From assembly GCF_041438865.1 (NCBI RefSeq), contig NZ_CP109450.1, forward strand, positions 4,175,001 through 4,239,000: 64,000 bases of DNA. The letters are read 5' to 3'. Of the stretch, positions 18,473 through 26,198 are shown in pieces. This DNA is from Streptomyces sp. NBC_01471. GTDB taxonomy: Bacteria > Actinomycetota > Actinomycetes > Streptomycetales > Streptomycetaceae. Every line of letters starts with the position of its first letter. Within the stretch, counting starts at the first letter, position 1. Below the pieces are notes generated by a model. That model had not been told where the DNA came from. It did not search any database and saw only the letters and a list, made by a program, of their open reading frames with translations. Both the position numbers and the translations under genes were made by a program.

Positions 18473-19520
18473 CGGATGCCGTGCCTTCCCGTGAGGGCGA
18501 GCCGGGGGTGTGGGCCCGGGGGGTCCCGTGCCAGTGCGGTTCCGGGGTCACCGTGGTGTGCAGGCGGAGCGGGCGGGCCAGGCCGCATCCGGTGAGCGCT
18601 CTGGTGGCCGCTTCCGTCACCTCGCGGCGGGCGGTGTGCCGCTCGCCGAAGCCCAGCCGGGCCCGCACGGTGACCCGGCGCCTGCCCACGCGCGTCCGGA
18701 CCCGGGTCACACCGGGGACCGCGGCGACGGCGTCCCGTACCAGTACGGCCACCGCCGGACGTTCCAGTACGGCGCGCAGCTCCGGTGCGGGCGGGGTCAT
18801 CGGGAGCAGCTTGCGTGCGCCGGGGGTCAGGGCGAGCAGCAGCAGCCACAGTCCGGCCAGCACGGCCACCGCGCCACCGGCGGTCACCACGCTGTCGCCG
18901 GGGCCGTGTCCGGCGAGCCAGTCGACAAGTCCGGTGCGCCAGCGGGCCGGGGCGCGGTCCGTGGCGTGCACCCGGATCACGTCGTACAGCAGCGGTCCGC
19001 AGCCCGCCGCTGCCAGGAGTCCCAGCAGGGCGGCCGGGACCCGGCGCTGTGCCCACGGGCGGTGGGCGGCGCGGGGCTTCCGGGTGCTGGTGCTCTCGAC
19101 GGTGGCGGCGGTACCGCTGCCGTCTCCCGTGGCCCGGCCGGTCGCGTTTTCCGTGACCGGCGTGCGGTCGGCCACGTCCTCGGTGACCGCCGTGCGGACC
19201 GAGAGGGCGCGGATGCGGATGCGGGCGTCCGGGACGGTGAGGCCGGTCAGTTCGGCGGTGCGGTCGGTCACGCGCCGCTGGATGAGGCTGCCCGCCTCGT
19301 CCAGCGGTGCCGGGTAGGGCAGGGCGACATCCACCGCCACCTGGGCGCGGCGGCCCTGGACGGTGACCGATCCGTGGGTGACCCGTACGTCGCCCGGGGG
19401 CAGGGCCTCCCCGGCGGCGTGTTCGGCGATCCTGCGGACCGCGCGGTCGGACACCGTCGTCGTGCCGCGTTCGGCGGGGGCGGTCACTGTCGTCGCGCGG
19501 CGTTCGGCGGGGGCGGTCAC
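18456..19520 (-). CDS. DUF6286-type protein with N-terminal Asp23-like domain
   Basis: 354 aa from a GTG in a GTGA overlap with the upstream gene. Residues about 22-115 resemble Asp23/Gls24 (TVSDRAVRRIAEHAAGEA, then VDVALPYPAPLDEAGSLIQRRV). A Thr/Arg/Glu linker follows, then two membrane helices and a C-terminal strand-rich DUF6286-like domain (RAVLERPAVAVLVRDAVAAVPGV). The start region is a tandem duplication: VTAPAER occurs twice in the first 18 residues from a repeat of about 36 bp, so a second GTG start exists at residue 13. It is probably a membrane partner of the Asp23 proteins. Confidence 0.78.
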   Translation of the reverse strand: MTAPAERRATTVTAPAERGTTTVSDRAVRRIAEHAAGEALPPGDVRVTHGSVTVQGRRAQVAVDVALPYPAPLDEAGSLIQRRVTDRTAELTGLTVPDARIRIRALSVRTAVTEDVADRTPVTENATGRATGDGSGTAATVESTSTRKPRAAHRPWAQRRVPAALLGLLAAAGCGPLLYDVIRVHATDRAPARWRTGLVDWLAGHGPGDSVVTAGGAVAVLAGLWLLLLALTPGARKLLPMTPPAPELRAVLERPAVAVLVRDAVAAVPGVTRVRTRVGRRRVTVRARLGFGERHTARREVTEAATRALTGCGLARPLRLHTTVTPEPHWHGTPRAHTPGSPSREGTASDEPTP

Positions 19521-19756
19521 CGGCGGTCCCGGTCACGGGGGTTGCCGCTGTCGCGGAAGCTTCCGCTGTCGCGGGCGCCGCGGCGGTCCCGGGTGGCGAG
19601 GAACTCCCGCCAGTCGAACCCCTCGTCCTCGGACATCCGGCCCACCGCCCAGCCGATCGCGCCGAGCGCCGCGACCAGGAGGAACGCCCCGAAGCCGCCG
19701 AACCAGCCGGCGAACCCCAGCGCCATTCCCACCAGCAGCCCCACCAAGGATCTGTT
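19517..19756 (-). CDS. small membrane protein of the Asp23 cluster (DUF2273-like)
   Basis: 79 aa from GTG 19756, with AGGTGAGCC upstream; GTG 19771 would add five residues. Two hydrophobic segments rich in Gly/Ala/Phe (LVGLLVGMALGFAGWFGGFGAFLLVAALGAIGWAVG) precede a charged tail (EDEGFDWREFLATRDRRG) with SFRDSGNPRD-type repeats. Small two-helix proteins sit at this position in actinobacterial and firmicute Asp23/AmaP loci. It ends in a GTGA overlap with the DUF6286-type gene. Confidence 0.72.
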   Translation of the reverse strand, partial: NRSLVGLLVGMALGFAGWFGGFGAFLLVAALGAIGWAVGRMSEDEGFDWREFLATRDRRGARDSGSFRDSGNPRDRDRR

Positions 19757-19811
19757 CACGGCTCGGCTCACCTCGCTCTCGATGCGGATTCGATCGCCTT
19801 TCCGGGCCCGT

Positions 19812-20309
19812 TCACGCCACGCGGGTGTCCGTGCCCGTGTCGGTCTCGTCGTCCTCCAGCAGGTGCACGTCGTTGACCGCGATGTTCACCTCGACGACCT
19901 CAAGACCGGTGATCCGCTCGACGGCCGCGATCACGTTCTCGCGCACGTCGCGGGCCACATCGGTGATGGCCACGCCGTACTCCACGACCAGGTCCAGGTC
20001 GATCGCGGTCTGCCGTTCGCCGACCTCGACCTTCACACCCCGGCCGACGTTCGGGCGGCCGCCGGGGACGCGGTCGCGTACGGCGCCGATGGTGCGCGAC
20101 AGGCCGCCGCCCATGTCGTACACGCCGGGGATCTCACGCGCCGCCATGCCCGCGATCTTCACGACCACGACGTCGGCGATGGACGTCTTTCCGCGCGAGG
20201 ACGCCGGTTCCGCGGCACCGCTGACGCCGCCGCTCACCGTGGTGGAGCCGGGAGTCTTCCGGGTGTTGCTCGTGCTGCTCGTCGCGGCGGACAGTTCCTG
20301 AGTGGTCAT
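19812..20309 (-). CDS. Asp23/Gls24 family envelope stress protein
   Basis: 165 aa from ATG 20309, with GAGGAGAACCCG upstream. A Ser/Thr-rich N-terminus of about 45 residues precedes the Asp23 domain. The hallmark is VEVGERQTAIDLDLVVEYG, then ITDVARDVRENVIAAVERITGLEVVEVNIAVNDVHL. Earlier SIADVVVVKIAGMAAREIPGVYDMGG is the usual Asp23 opening. It would be a soluble protein held at the membrane by AmaP and linked to cell-envelope homeostasis. It is the first gene of the leftward operon and has the ECF-type promoter motif about 75 nt upstream. Confidence 0.92.
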   Translation of the reverse strand: MTTQELSAATSSTSNTRKTPGSTTVSGGVSGAAEPASSRGKTSIADVVVVKIAGMAAREIPGVYDMGGGLSRTIGAVRDRVPGGRPNVGRGVKVEVGERQTAIDLDLVVEYGVAITDVARDVRENVIAAVERITGLEVVEVNIAVNDVHLLEDDETDTGTDTRVA

Positions 20310-20381
20310 CGGGTTCTCCTCGTGGGTGGGGCGTTTCCCGGCTTGGTTCCGGTGTGTTTCACGTCGCATGCCCTCACCCCC

Positions 20382-20414
20382 TTCGACACGGCCGTCCGCA
20401 CGGCGTTACGCGAC
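20382..20414 (-). promoter_or_regulatory. predicted ECF-type promoter of the Asp23 operon
   Basis: Read leftwards, GTCGCGTAACGCC (20414 to 20402) holds a GTAAC -35 core. After a 17-nt spacer comes GTCGAA (20387 to 20382). The same 13-nt block and the same spacing occur on the other strand before the sigma gene. The predicted leader to ATG 20309 is about 65 nt. Confidence 0.65.
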
Positions 20415-20485
20415 TTGGCGAAAGTCAGGTCCGGCGGCGCGCCGCGCACCGCTCCCGGCGGGGCCGCCGCGGATAACGTGCTCGG

Positions 20486-20518
20486 GTCGCGTAACGCCGG
20501 CGCCCGGCCGGTGTCCAA
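20486..20518 (+). promoter_or_regulatory. predicted ECF-type promoter of the sigma operon
   Basis: GTCGCGTAACGCC (20486-20498) gives the -35 core GTAAC at 20491-20495. A 17-nt spacer leads to GTCCAA at 20513-20518, about 28 nt before GTG 20547. It is the mirror copy of the motif serving the Asp23 operon, which implies autoregulation by the encoded sigma factor. Confidence 0.65.
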
Positions 20519-20546
20519 CCCGGTGAGCAGAGAGAGGAGCCGCCGC

Positions 20547-21143
20547 GTGCCGGGATACCCAGGAGATCTGGACAAGACGCCGGCCGAAGGCGATGGCCAC
20601 CCCGGGCGCGCCGACGGGCTGCTGGCCGTACGGGCCGGTGAGGGGGACGAGGAAGCGTTCGAGACACTGGTGCGCAGACACGGCCCCGTACTGCTGCAAC
20701 TCGCCACCCGGCTCCTCGGCAGCCGGACCGAAGCGGAGGATGCCGTGCAGGACTCCTTCATCGCCGCCTGGCGCAAGCTGCCCGAATTCCGCCGGGATGC
20801 TGCCTTCAGGACCTGGATGTACCGGATCGTCACCAACCGCTGTCTGAACGCGCTGCGGGCGAGGCGGCCGGTGGCGGGACTCGAATCCGTGCCGGAACCG
20901 CAGGCCCCCGAGCACGCGTTCTCTCCCGCGCGGGCGGCCGAGTCGCACGCGGCGGTGGAGGCGCTCTCGGTCGCCATGGCCGGTCTTTCGCCCGAGCAGC
21001 GCGCCTGCTGGGTGCTGCGGGAGCTGCACGGACTGTCGAACGAGACCATCGCGGAGACGGTCGGGATCAGCCGGCAGGCGGTCCGGGCCCGGGTCTTCCG
21101 CGCACGGCGCTATCTGACGGAGGCGATGGGCGCATGGCGGTGA
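20547..21143 (+). CDS. ECF-family RNA polymerase sigma factor
   Basis: 198 aa from GTG 20547, with GAGAGGAG 8 nt upstream. Region 2 is LLQLATRLLGSRTEAEDAVQDSFIAAWRKLPEFR, followed by TWMYRIVTNRCLNALR. Region 4 is LSPEQRACWVLRELHGLSNETIAETVGISRQAVRARVFRARRYL, with the HTH at its end. The gene overlaps the next by 10 nt, the usual sigma/anti-sigma coupling. The promoter motif and divergent arrangement suggest it transcribes itself and the Asp23 operon. Confidence 0.95.
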   Translation: MPGYPGDLDKTPAEGDGHPGRADGLLAVRAGEGDEEAFETLVRRHGPVLLQLATRLLGSRTEAEDAVQDSFIAAWRKLPEFRRDAAFRTWMYRIVTNRCLNALRARRPVAGLESVPEPQAPEHAFSPARAAESHAAVEALSVAMAGLSPEQRACWVLRELHGLSNETIAETVGISRQAVRARVFRARRYLTEAMGAWR

Positions 21144-21829
21144 CTGCGAACCCCGGGCCGCCGGAGGGCGCGGCGGACGGCGAAGGCGCCGACGACGAGC
21201 GGCTGCTCTGCGGCCGGCTGCTGTCCGAGGTGTGGGAACAGTGGGACACCGGCGCTGCGGATGCTCATACCGCGAGCTGTGCGTACTGCGCTGCCGCGCT
21301 GGGCGATCTCGAACTGCTCGGTGCCGCCGTACAGCAGGCCCGGGACACAGAAGGCGGCGAACCGGCCACCGGTGCCGACACCTTCACGCTCATCGAGCGG
21401 GTGATGGACGTGGTCCGGCTGGAACTGCGGCCGGGCCGCACCCTGCCGCTCGGCGAACCGGACGAGGACGCGTGGATCGTCGAGGCGGCTGCCGCCAGGA
21501 CGTTCCGGGCCGCCGCCGAGCTGGTGCCGGGCGTACAGGTGGGCAGTTGCCGGATCGCCCCGCTCGACCGGGCCGGGCCGCCCGCCCGGCCGGTGGGGGC
21601 GGCTCCGCGCGGTCCCGTACGGGTCCGGGTCGAGGCGTCCGTCGCGCTGACCTGGAACCTCCAGGAGGCGGCGGACGAGATCCGGGAGCGGATCGCGGAG
21701 GCGGCGGACAGCGCGCTGGGGATGGAGGTGGCTTCGGTCGATGTGAGCATCACGGACGTCACGGATGCCACAGACATCACAGACATCACCGGAAACACCG
21801 GAAACACCGGCACCGGGGGTGTGCGATGA
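21134..21829 (+). CDS. probable zinc anti-sigma factor fused to an Asp23-like domain
   Basis: 231 aa. Residues 45-52 read HTASCAYC, a His-X3-Cys-X2-Cys match to the ZAS anti-sigma motif, with Cys26 upstream as a possible fourth ligand. From about residue 155 the sequence VRVRVEASVALTWNLQEAADEIRERIAEAADSALGMEVASVDVSITDV aligns well by eye with the Asp23 domain encoded at 19812-20309. The tail is a low-complexity TDVTDATDITDITGNTGNTG from 9-bp repeats. No membrane helix is seen, so this would be a soluble anti-sigma that could sense Asp23 assembly. The gene is coupled to the sigma gene before it and by ATGA to the gene after it. Confidence 0.78.
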   Translation: MAVTANPGPPEGAADGEGADDERLLCGRLLSEVWEQWDTGAADAHTASCAYCAAALGDLELLGAAVQQARDTEGGEPATGADTFTLIERVMDVVRLELRPGRTLPLGEPDEDAWIVEAAAARTFRAAAELVPGVQVGSCRIAPLDRAGPPARPVGAAPRGPVRVRVEASVALTWNLQEAADEIRERIAEAADSALGMEVASVDVSITDVTDATDITDITGNTGNTGTGGVR

Positions 21830-22158
21830 CGGATCAGATCATCCGTGAGCAGCTGTCGGCGGCGGTCGCGGAGGCGGCACTCGGGGTGTCCGGAGTCGCG
21901 TTCCTGCGGCCCGGCCTCTCGGGGCTGTTGCGTACGGCGGGCCGCAGCGGGCCCTCCGGGGTGCGGATCGGGCGGACGGACCGAGCGGACGGCCGCGACG
22001 GCTGGACGGCCGAGGTGTTCGTGGTGCTGCGGCAGGGCCGGCGCGCCGTCGACGTCACGCGCGCCGTCCGGGCGGCGGTGCTGCGGGCGGTCGCGGACAC
22101 GGGGGTCGCGGACCCGACGGCCGTGACGGTCGGCGTGACGGTCACCGGATTCGCGTGA
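21826..22158 (+). CDS. small Asp23-like protein
   Basis: 110 aa, starting in an ATGA overlap with the preceding gene. After an N-terminal helix (REQLSAAVAEAALGVSGVAFLRPGLSGLL) the strand and helix pattern EVFVVLRQGRRAVDVTRAVRAAVLRAVADTGV followed by TAVTVGVTVTGF mirrors the Asp23 core. It ends without a membrane helix. It is the third gene of the sigma operon and is probably part of the same envelope-stress assembly. The distant family assignment is by pattern. Confidence 0.7.
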   Translation: MTDQIIREQLSAAVAEAALGVSGVAFLRPGLSGLLRTAGRSGPSGVRIGRTDRADGRDGWTAEVFVVLRQGRRAVDVTRAVRAAVLRAVADTGVADPTAVTVGVTVTGFA

Positions 22159-22187
22159 GACGCGTCCGTCGGAGCCCTGTGGGAACC

Positions 22188-23792
22188 TCAGAGCGCCTGC
22201 GGGAAGTCGAACAGCCGCTCCGGGTCGTACTGCTTCTTGAGCCCGGCGAGCTTCGACGCCCCCGTCCCGTAGTACGCCGTCCGCCAGTCCGTCAGCTTCG
22301 GGTCGATGTAGTTCTGGTAGGCGCCCCCCGACGCGTACGGGCCCATCGCCCGGTGCGTGTCCTTGAGCCAGGACTGCTGGGCGGTGCCCGCGGAGCCGGG
22401 CCGCCAGGACGCTATGTACTGGGCGAGCACCCGTGAACGCCGGTGCACGAACGCGGTGGCCGACGGGGAGACCCGGTTGATGGCGCCGCCCAGCGCGGTG
22501 AGCGCGACCGAGCCCGCGCCCTGGGCGGCGCTCAGACCGGCGAAGGCCAGGGTCCTGGAGAGCAGGGCGTCGATACCGGCCGCGGGCAGCGCCCGGTCGT
22601 AGAAGTCCGAGGCGGCGGCGTACGTTTCGCGCCGCAGCGTTCCGCCGGTCCGGCGGCCGGGCGTCGGACCCGGCAGATGGCACTGGTCCTCACTGAGGCT
22701 GGCGCAGCCCGCGTAGACGAGCATCGCGTCCTCGTAGCCACGCCTGCGCAGTGATACGGAGCGGGCCGGGGCGCCCACCGTGTCGGCGAGGCGGTCGACG
22801 GCGTTCTGGAGGTCCCCGTACGTGCCCAGCGAGAACGCCGCGACGGAGACGCTCGGTGCTCCTCCGCCCGGCGCCGCCTCCAGATGCGCCGACGACCAGA
22901 TCTCGTCGGCCTGGTCGGGGCCCCACTTCTGCCAGGCGTCGATGACCGCGTGCGCCTTCGACCAGGGCCAGGACATATAGGCGGAGACGGTCTGCGGTGC
23001 GGCGTGCGTACGGAAGGTCATGCCGGTGACGACGCCGAAGTTGCCGTTGCCCGCGCCGCGCAGCGCCCAGAACAGGTCCTTGTTCTCCCGCGCGCTGGCC
23101 GTCACACGCTTGCCGTCGGCCGTGATCAGGGTGGCGGAGGTGAGGCTGTCGCAGGTCAGCCCATACGCCCGGGAGGCGACGCCGTGGCCGCCGCCGAGGG
23201 TGAGCCCCGAGATGCCGACCGTGGGGCAGGAGCCGCCGGGGATGGCGCGGGAACTCCGGCCGAGGGTTTCGTAGATGTCGACCAGCTTGGCGCCCGCGCC
23301 GATCGTGCCGTCGGCGGATATGTGGGACAGCTTCGACACATCGATGACGAGCCGGCCGTTGCCGGAGGACCACCCGGCGTAGGAGTGGCCGCCGTTGCGG
23401 ATGGAGACGGGTACGTGGTGCGCCCGCGCGTAGGCCAGGCACTCGCGGATGTCGTCCTCGCCCGCGACGTACGCGACGGCTGCGGGCTTCAGGCTGTCGT
23501 ACCGGGTGTTGTAGAGCTGACGGGCCGTGGGGTAATCGGCGTCACCGGGGCGGACGAGCTTGCCGTCGAGCCCGTGGGACAGCGCGGTCCAGTCGGCGGC
23601 GGCCCGGGGCAGGGAGCCGGAGGCGCCGGATGCCTTGCTGCCGGTGCCGGTCGTGGCTCCGGCGCCGGAGCCGGTCGTGGAGCTTGGCGGCTTCTGGTCG
23701 GAACTTCCAGAACTGTCCGAACTGCCGGAGTTTCGGCAGGCGGCGGCGGTGGCCAGGACGGGTACGGCGGCGAGCAGAGTGCGGCGTTGCAT
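22188..23792 (-). CDS. FAD-dependent oxidoreductase, BBE-like, probable lipoprotein
   Basis: 534 aa. The N-terminus MQRRTLLAAVPVLATAAAC has a lipobox-like TAAAC, with a weak twin-arginine feature (QRR). A Ser/Gly linker precedes a PCMH-type FAD domain. It includes PVSIRNGGHSYAGWSSGNG, whose His is the usual covalent FAD site, and SGLTLGGGHGVASRAYGLTCDSL. The C-terminus (YQNYIDPKLTDWRTAYYG then LKKQYDPERLFDFPQAL) is the berberine-bridge (BBE) ending. It would be an extracytoplasmic oxidase of unknown substrate. It is convergent with the Asp23-like gene, 29 nt away. Confidence 0.9.
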   Translation of the reverse strand: MQRRTLLAAVPVLATAAACRNSGSSDSSGSSDQKPPSSTTGSGAGATTGTGSKASGASGSLPRAAADWTALSHGLDGKLVRPGDADYPTARQLYNTRYDSLKPAAVAYVAGEDDIRECLAYARAHHVPVSIRNGGHSYAGWSSGNGRLVIDVSKLSHISADGTIGAGAKLVDIYETLGRSSRAIPGGSCPTVGISGLTLGGGHGVASRAYGLTCDSLTSATLITADGKRVTASARENKDLFWALRGAGNGNFGVVTGMTFRTHAAPQTVSAYMSWPWSKAHAVIDAWQKWGPDQADEIWSSAHLEAAPGGGAPSVSVAAFSLGTYGDLQNAVDRLADTVGAPARSVSLRRRGYEDAMLVYAGCASLSEDQCHLPGPTPGRRTGGTLRRETYAAASDFYDRALPAAGIDALLSRTLAFAGLSAAQGAGSVALTALGGAINRVSPSATAFVHRRSRVLAQYIASWRPGSAGTAQQSWLKDTHRAMGPYASGGAYQNYIDPKLTDWRTAYYGTGASKLAGLKKQYDPERLFDFPQAL

Positions 23793-23940
23793 GTGGACCT
23801 CCCGGCGTACGAGACGAGCCGCAGGGGTGTACGGGTTCCCTGACCCGCCTGCCCCTTCGGCCGCCGGGCACGCCGCTACGGCCGGTCCACCCCGGCTGAC
23901 GGCATGTCAGGGTGGTGGGCCGTCCGCCGGGCCGGGGGCC

Positions 23941-24117
23941 TCAGGCCTCCGATGCGCGCCCCGCCGTGTGCTCCGTGGCGTCCGTACGGGCGCGTTCGCG
24001 CGAGCGGCGGGCCGGGCCGGTCCAGCCGCAGACGCAGCGGGCCGTGCAGAAGGAGCCGCGTTCGGAGGTCGAAGTGGCGTGCTGCCGGGTGTTCCGTGGG
24101 GGGTCGTCGTCGCGCAC
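23941..24117 (-). CDS. small Cys-rich conserved protein
   Basis: 58 aa from GTG 24117. The core SFCTARCVCGWTGPARRSRERARTDATEH has a Cys-X3-Cys-X-Cys-Gly-Trp cluster and a basic, then acidic helix. I recall very similar short proteins in many streptomycetes. The reading frame stays open far upstream, but those residues look like a shadow of the opposite-strand lipoprotein gene. No clear ribosome-binding site is seen. Function is unknown; a metal site is possible. Confidence 0.55.
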   Translation of the reverse strand: MRDDDPPRNTRQHATSTSERGSFCTARCVCGWTGPARRSRERARTDATEHTAGRASEA

Positions 24118-24228
24118 CCGTCCACGGTACGGGGGAGGCCGTTGGGCGTGACGGCGGTTCCCGGGAGTCGTTAGGCGAAGCAGGCGGGCGCGGACGATGA
24201 CTGGCCAGGCGTTGGGGATTGGCGGGCG

Positions 24229-25050
24229 ATGGTGGAGCAGTACAGAGGCAGGGCCAGGGTGCTCGCCGGTGCCGCGTTCGCTCTGGTGGGGGCGGTGGGG
24301 GCCGCCGGCTGTACGGCCGGGGCCGGGGCTTCGGCCGACGACCGGCACGGCGGGCCCGAGGCGGTGCGGCAGGCCGCGCACGTCCTCGCGGGGGCCGGCA
24401 GCTCCCGGGCCAGCACGTCCATGACGATGGCGACCGGCGGGACGCGGGTGACCATCCGGGGCACCGGCGGCTTCGACTTCCGGCGGCGCAGCGGTCTGCT
24501 CAAGGTCGTCCTGCCCCCGGACGCCGAAGGGGCCGAGGAACATCCGCCCATCACCGAACTCCTGACGCCCGCCGTGGTGTACATGAAGAACCGGGGCGCC
24601 AACGTGCCCGCGGGCCAGTGGGTCCGCATCGAGCCCGCGAAGCTCTCCGACGGGAATCTGGTGACCAACGGGGCGACCGATCCGCTGGTAGCGGCCGAGC
24701 TGCTGCGCGGGGCGCGCGGGGTGGTGTACGCCGGTACGGAGGAGCTGGCCGGCACGCGGGTGCGGCACTACAAGGGCACCGCCGATCTGTCGGTGGCCGC
24801 ACGGAACGCGGCGCCGCAGGTCAGGGCCGTGCTGGCCGCGGCGGCGCAGGGGTTCGCCGGACCCGATGTGCCCTTCGACGCCTACTTCGACGCCCAGGGC
24901 CGGCTGCGCAAGGTGCGCGAGACGTTCGGCTTCGCCAACAAGGGGCACACCGTTCAGGTGGCGTCGACGACGCTGCTCTACGACTTCGGCGCGCCGGTGG
25001 CGGTGACGTTGCCGCCCCTCGGCGACATCTACGCCGGGGCCGTCGAGTAG
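24229..25050 (+). CDS. LppX/LprG-like lipoprotein
   Basis: 273 aa. A short basic N-terminus, hydrophobic helix and lipobox (VGAAGC, Cys28) mark lipid attachment. The mature part has the LppX/LprAFG-type beta layout: SSRASTSMTMATGGTRVTIRGTGGFDF, then VYMKN...QWVRIEPAKL, RVRHYKGTADLS and a late VPFDAYFDAQGRLRKVRETFGF. It resembles the lipoprotein at 54375-55127 in design. It probably binds or carries a lipid or glycolipid outside the membrane, by family analogy. Confidence 0.8.
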   Translation: MVEQYRGRARVLAGAAFALVGAVGAAGCTAGAGASADDRHGGPEAVRQAAHVLAGAGSSRASTSMTMATGGTRVTIRGTGGFDFRRRSGLLKVVLPPDAEGAEEHPPITELLTPAVVYMKNRGANVPAGQWVRIEPAKLSDGNLVTNGATDPLVAAELLRGARGVVYAGTEELAGTRVRHYKGTADLSVAARNAAPQVRAVLAAAAQGFAGPDVPFDAYFDAQGRLRKVRETFGFANKGHTVQVASTTLLYDFGAPVAVTLPPLGDIYAGAVE

Positions 25051-25149
25051 GAACCGGCAGGAACCAGTGGGAAATGGTCCTTCCGTGCCATGCGCGGGGT
25101 GGGCACGTTTCCCTACGCTGGTAAGTCGGCTCAGAAAGGGGTGATGGCC

Positions 25150-25356
25150 ATGGCCGGAGCGCTGACCCTCCAGGACCGCATCGCCCTCGTCGAGATCGAA
25201 CTGTGCGGAGAGTTGATGATCGCGGCAGCCGCCTCGCTGGAGGAGCGGCTCAGCCAGGCCCGTATCGACGAGGTGCTGATGGTGAGGACCGCGCGGTCCG
25301 CGCGGACCGCGTCCCCGGAGGGGTGCACCCGTGCCCGCCGGGACCGCGAACACTGA
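25150..25356 (+). CDS. short conserved protein of unknown function
   Basis: 68 aa from ATG 25150, with AAAGGGG about 8 nt upstream; ATG 25144 is an alternative. The core LTLQDRIALVEIELCGELMIAAAASLEERLSQARIDEVLMV is strongly helical with one Cys and looks constrained. I recall the string RIALVEIELCGELMIAA in other streptomycetes. The Arg-rich tail after it looks less conserved. Function is unknown. Confidence 0.65.
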   Translation: MAGALTLQDRIALVEIELCGELMIAAAASLEERLSQARIDEVLMVRTARSARTASPEGCTRARRDREH

Positions 25357-25419
25357 GGGGCCCCCGCGACGGGAGCGCGGTGCGGCCGGGGCGCGGAGCG
25401 CAGGGCGTGCCCCGGCGGC

Positions 25420-25500
25420 ACCGACCCGTTCAGACTCGTACCGACCGTTCCGGACTCGTACCGACCCGTCCGGACTCGTTTTCGACCCGTTCAGACTCGT
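25420..25500. repeat. tandem array of four ~20-bp repeats
   Basis: Four consecutive copies of ACCGACCCGTTCAGACTCGT or variants start at 25420, 25440, 25460 and 25481, with a 1-nt slip before the last. A truncated fifth copy (ACCGACC) follows at 25501. They lie in the 270-bp gap between the convergent 25150 gene and csoR. No gene is seen in this gap. Confidence 0.85.
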
Positions 25501-25627
25501 ACCGACCGACGATTTTCAGCCACCGCTCAGTGCCATGTCACCGGCCACTGCGCGAGGCCGCCGTCCGAGACCACCGCCCCTGACCGCCGCCCGCCACCGC
25601 CGTCCGTCACCACTGGCCCGGGTGGGC

Positions 25628-25975
25628 TCAGGTGCGCAGCAGCCGGGCGATCGCCTTGGTGGCTTCCTCGACCTTCGCGTCGATCTCCTCGCCGCCGCGG
25701 ACCGCGGCGTCCGCCACGCAGTGCCGCAGGTGTTCCTCCAGGAGCTGAAGGGCGAAGGACTGGAGCGCCTTGGTGGAGGCCGATACCTGCGTGAGTATGT
25801 CGATGCAGTAGACGTCCTCGTCCACGAGCCGCTGGAGCCCGCGAATCTGGCCCTCGATCCGGCGCAGCCGCTTGAGGTGTTCGTCCTTCTGCTTGTGGTA
25901 GCCGTGCACGACGGGCTCGGTGCCCGGCCCCTGGCCCGTACGGTCGGGCGCGCCGGCCGCCTCGGTGGTTGTCAT
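25628..25975 (-). CDS. csoR: CsoR-type copper-sensing repressor
   Basis: 115 aa from ATG 25975. It is a metal-sensing repressor of the CsoR/RcnR family. HLKRLRRIEGQIRGLQRLVDEDVYCIDIL is the family hallmark. The Cu(I) ligands are present with the correct spacing: Cys57, then His82 and Cys86 in EEHLRHC. The N-terminal 25 residues are a low-complexity extension. A perfect inverted repeat about 60 nt upstream is its likely operator. No copper exporter or chaperone gene is adjacent, so it may act on distant targets and itself. Confidence 0.93.
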   Translation of the reverse strand: MTTTEAAGAPDRTGQGPGTEPVVHGYHKQKDEHLKRLRRIEGQIRGLQRLVDEDVYCIDILTQVSASTKALQSFALQLLEEHLRHCVADAAVRGGEEIDAKVEEATKAIARLLRT

Positions 25976-26037
25976 CGCGTCCTCCCGTTGTGGAACCGTT
26001 GTGAATGCTGGTGACCCGTTGTCCAGAAAGGTGATGG

Positions 26038-26054
26038 ATACCCCTCGTGGGTAT
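26038..26054. promoter_or_regulatory. CsoR operator (ATACCC-N5-GGGTAT)
   Basis: A perfect 6-bp inverted repeat ATACCC-CTCGT-GGGTAT lies 63 nt upstream of the csoR start. It matches the GC-tract palindrome known for CsoR proteins. It suggests autoregulation. Confidence 0.8.
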
Positions 26055-26198
26055 ATAGTACCGATCCTTCCGAAAATCGGGGCGGGCCCCGTGCTGATCA
26101 CTGTGCCCCATGGGCGACACTGAACAACGCCGGTTAGCCGTGGCCGGATGATGCGCCTAGCATCAGCCTGACCGAATCCAGAGCCCCGAGGACCCCAC

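Noticed and set aside
18510..20546. Large N-terminal extension of the sigma factor frame
   Set aside because: It is antisense to the Asp23 operon. The GTG at 20547 has a good ribosome-binding site and starts a normal-length ECF sigma.
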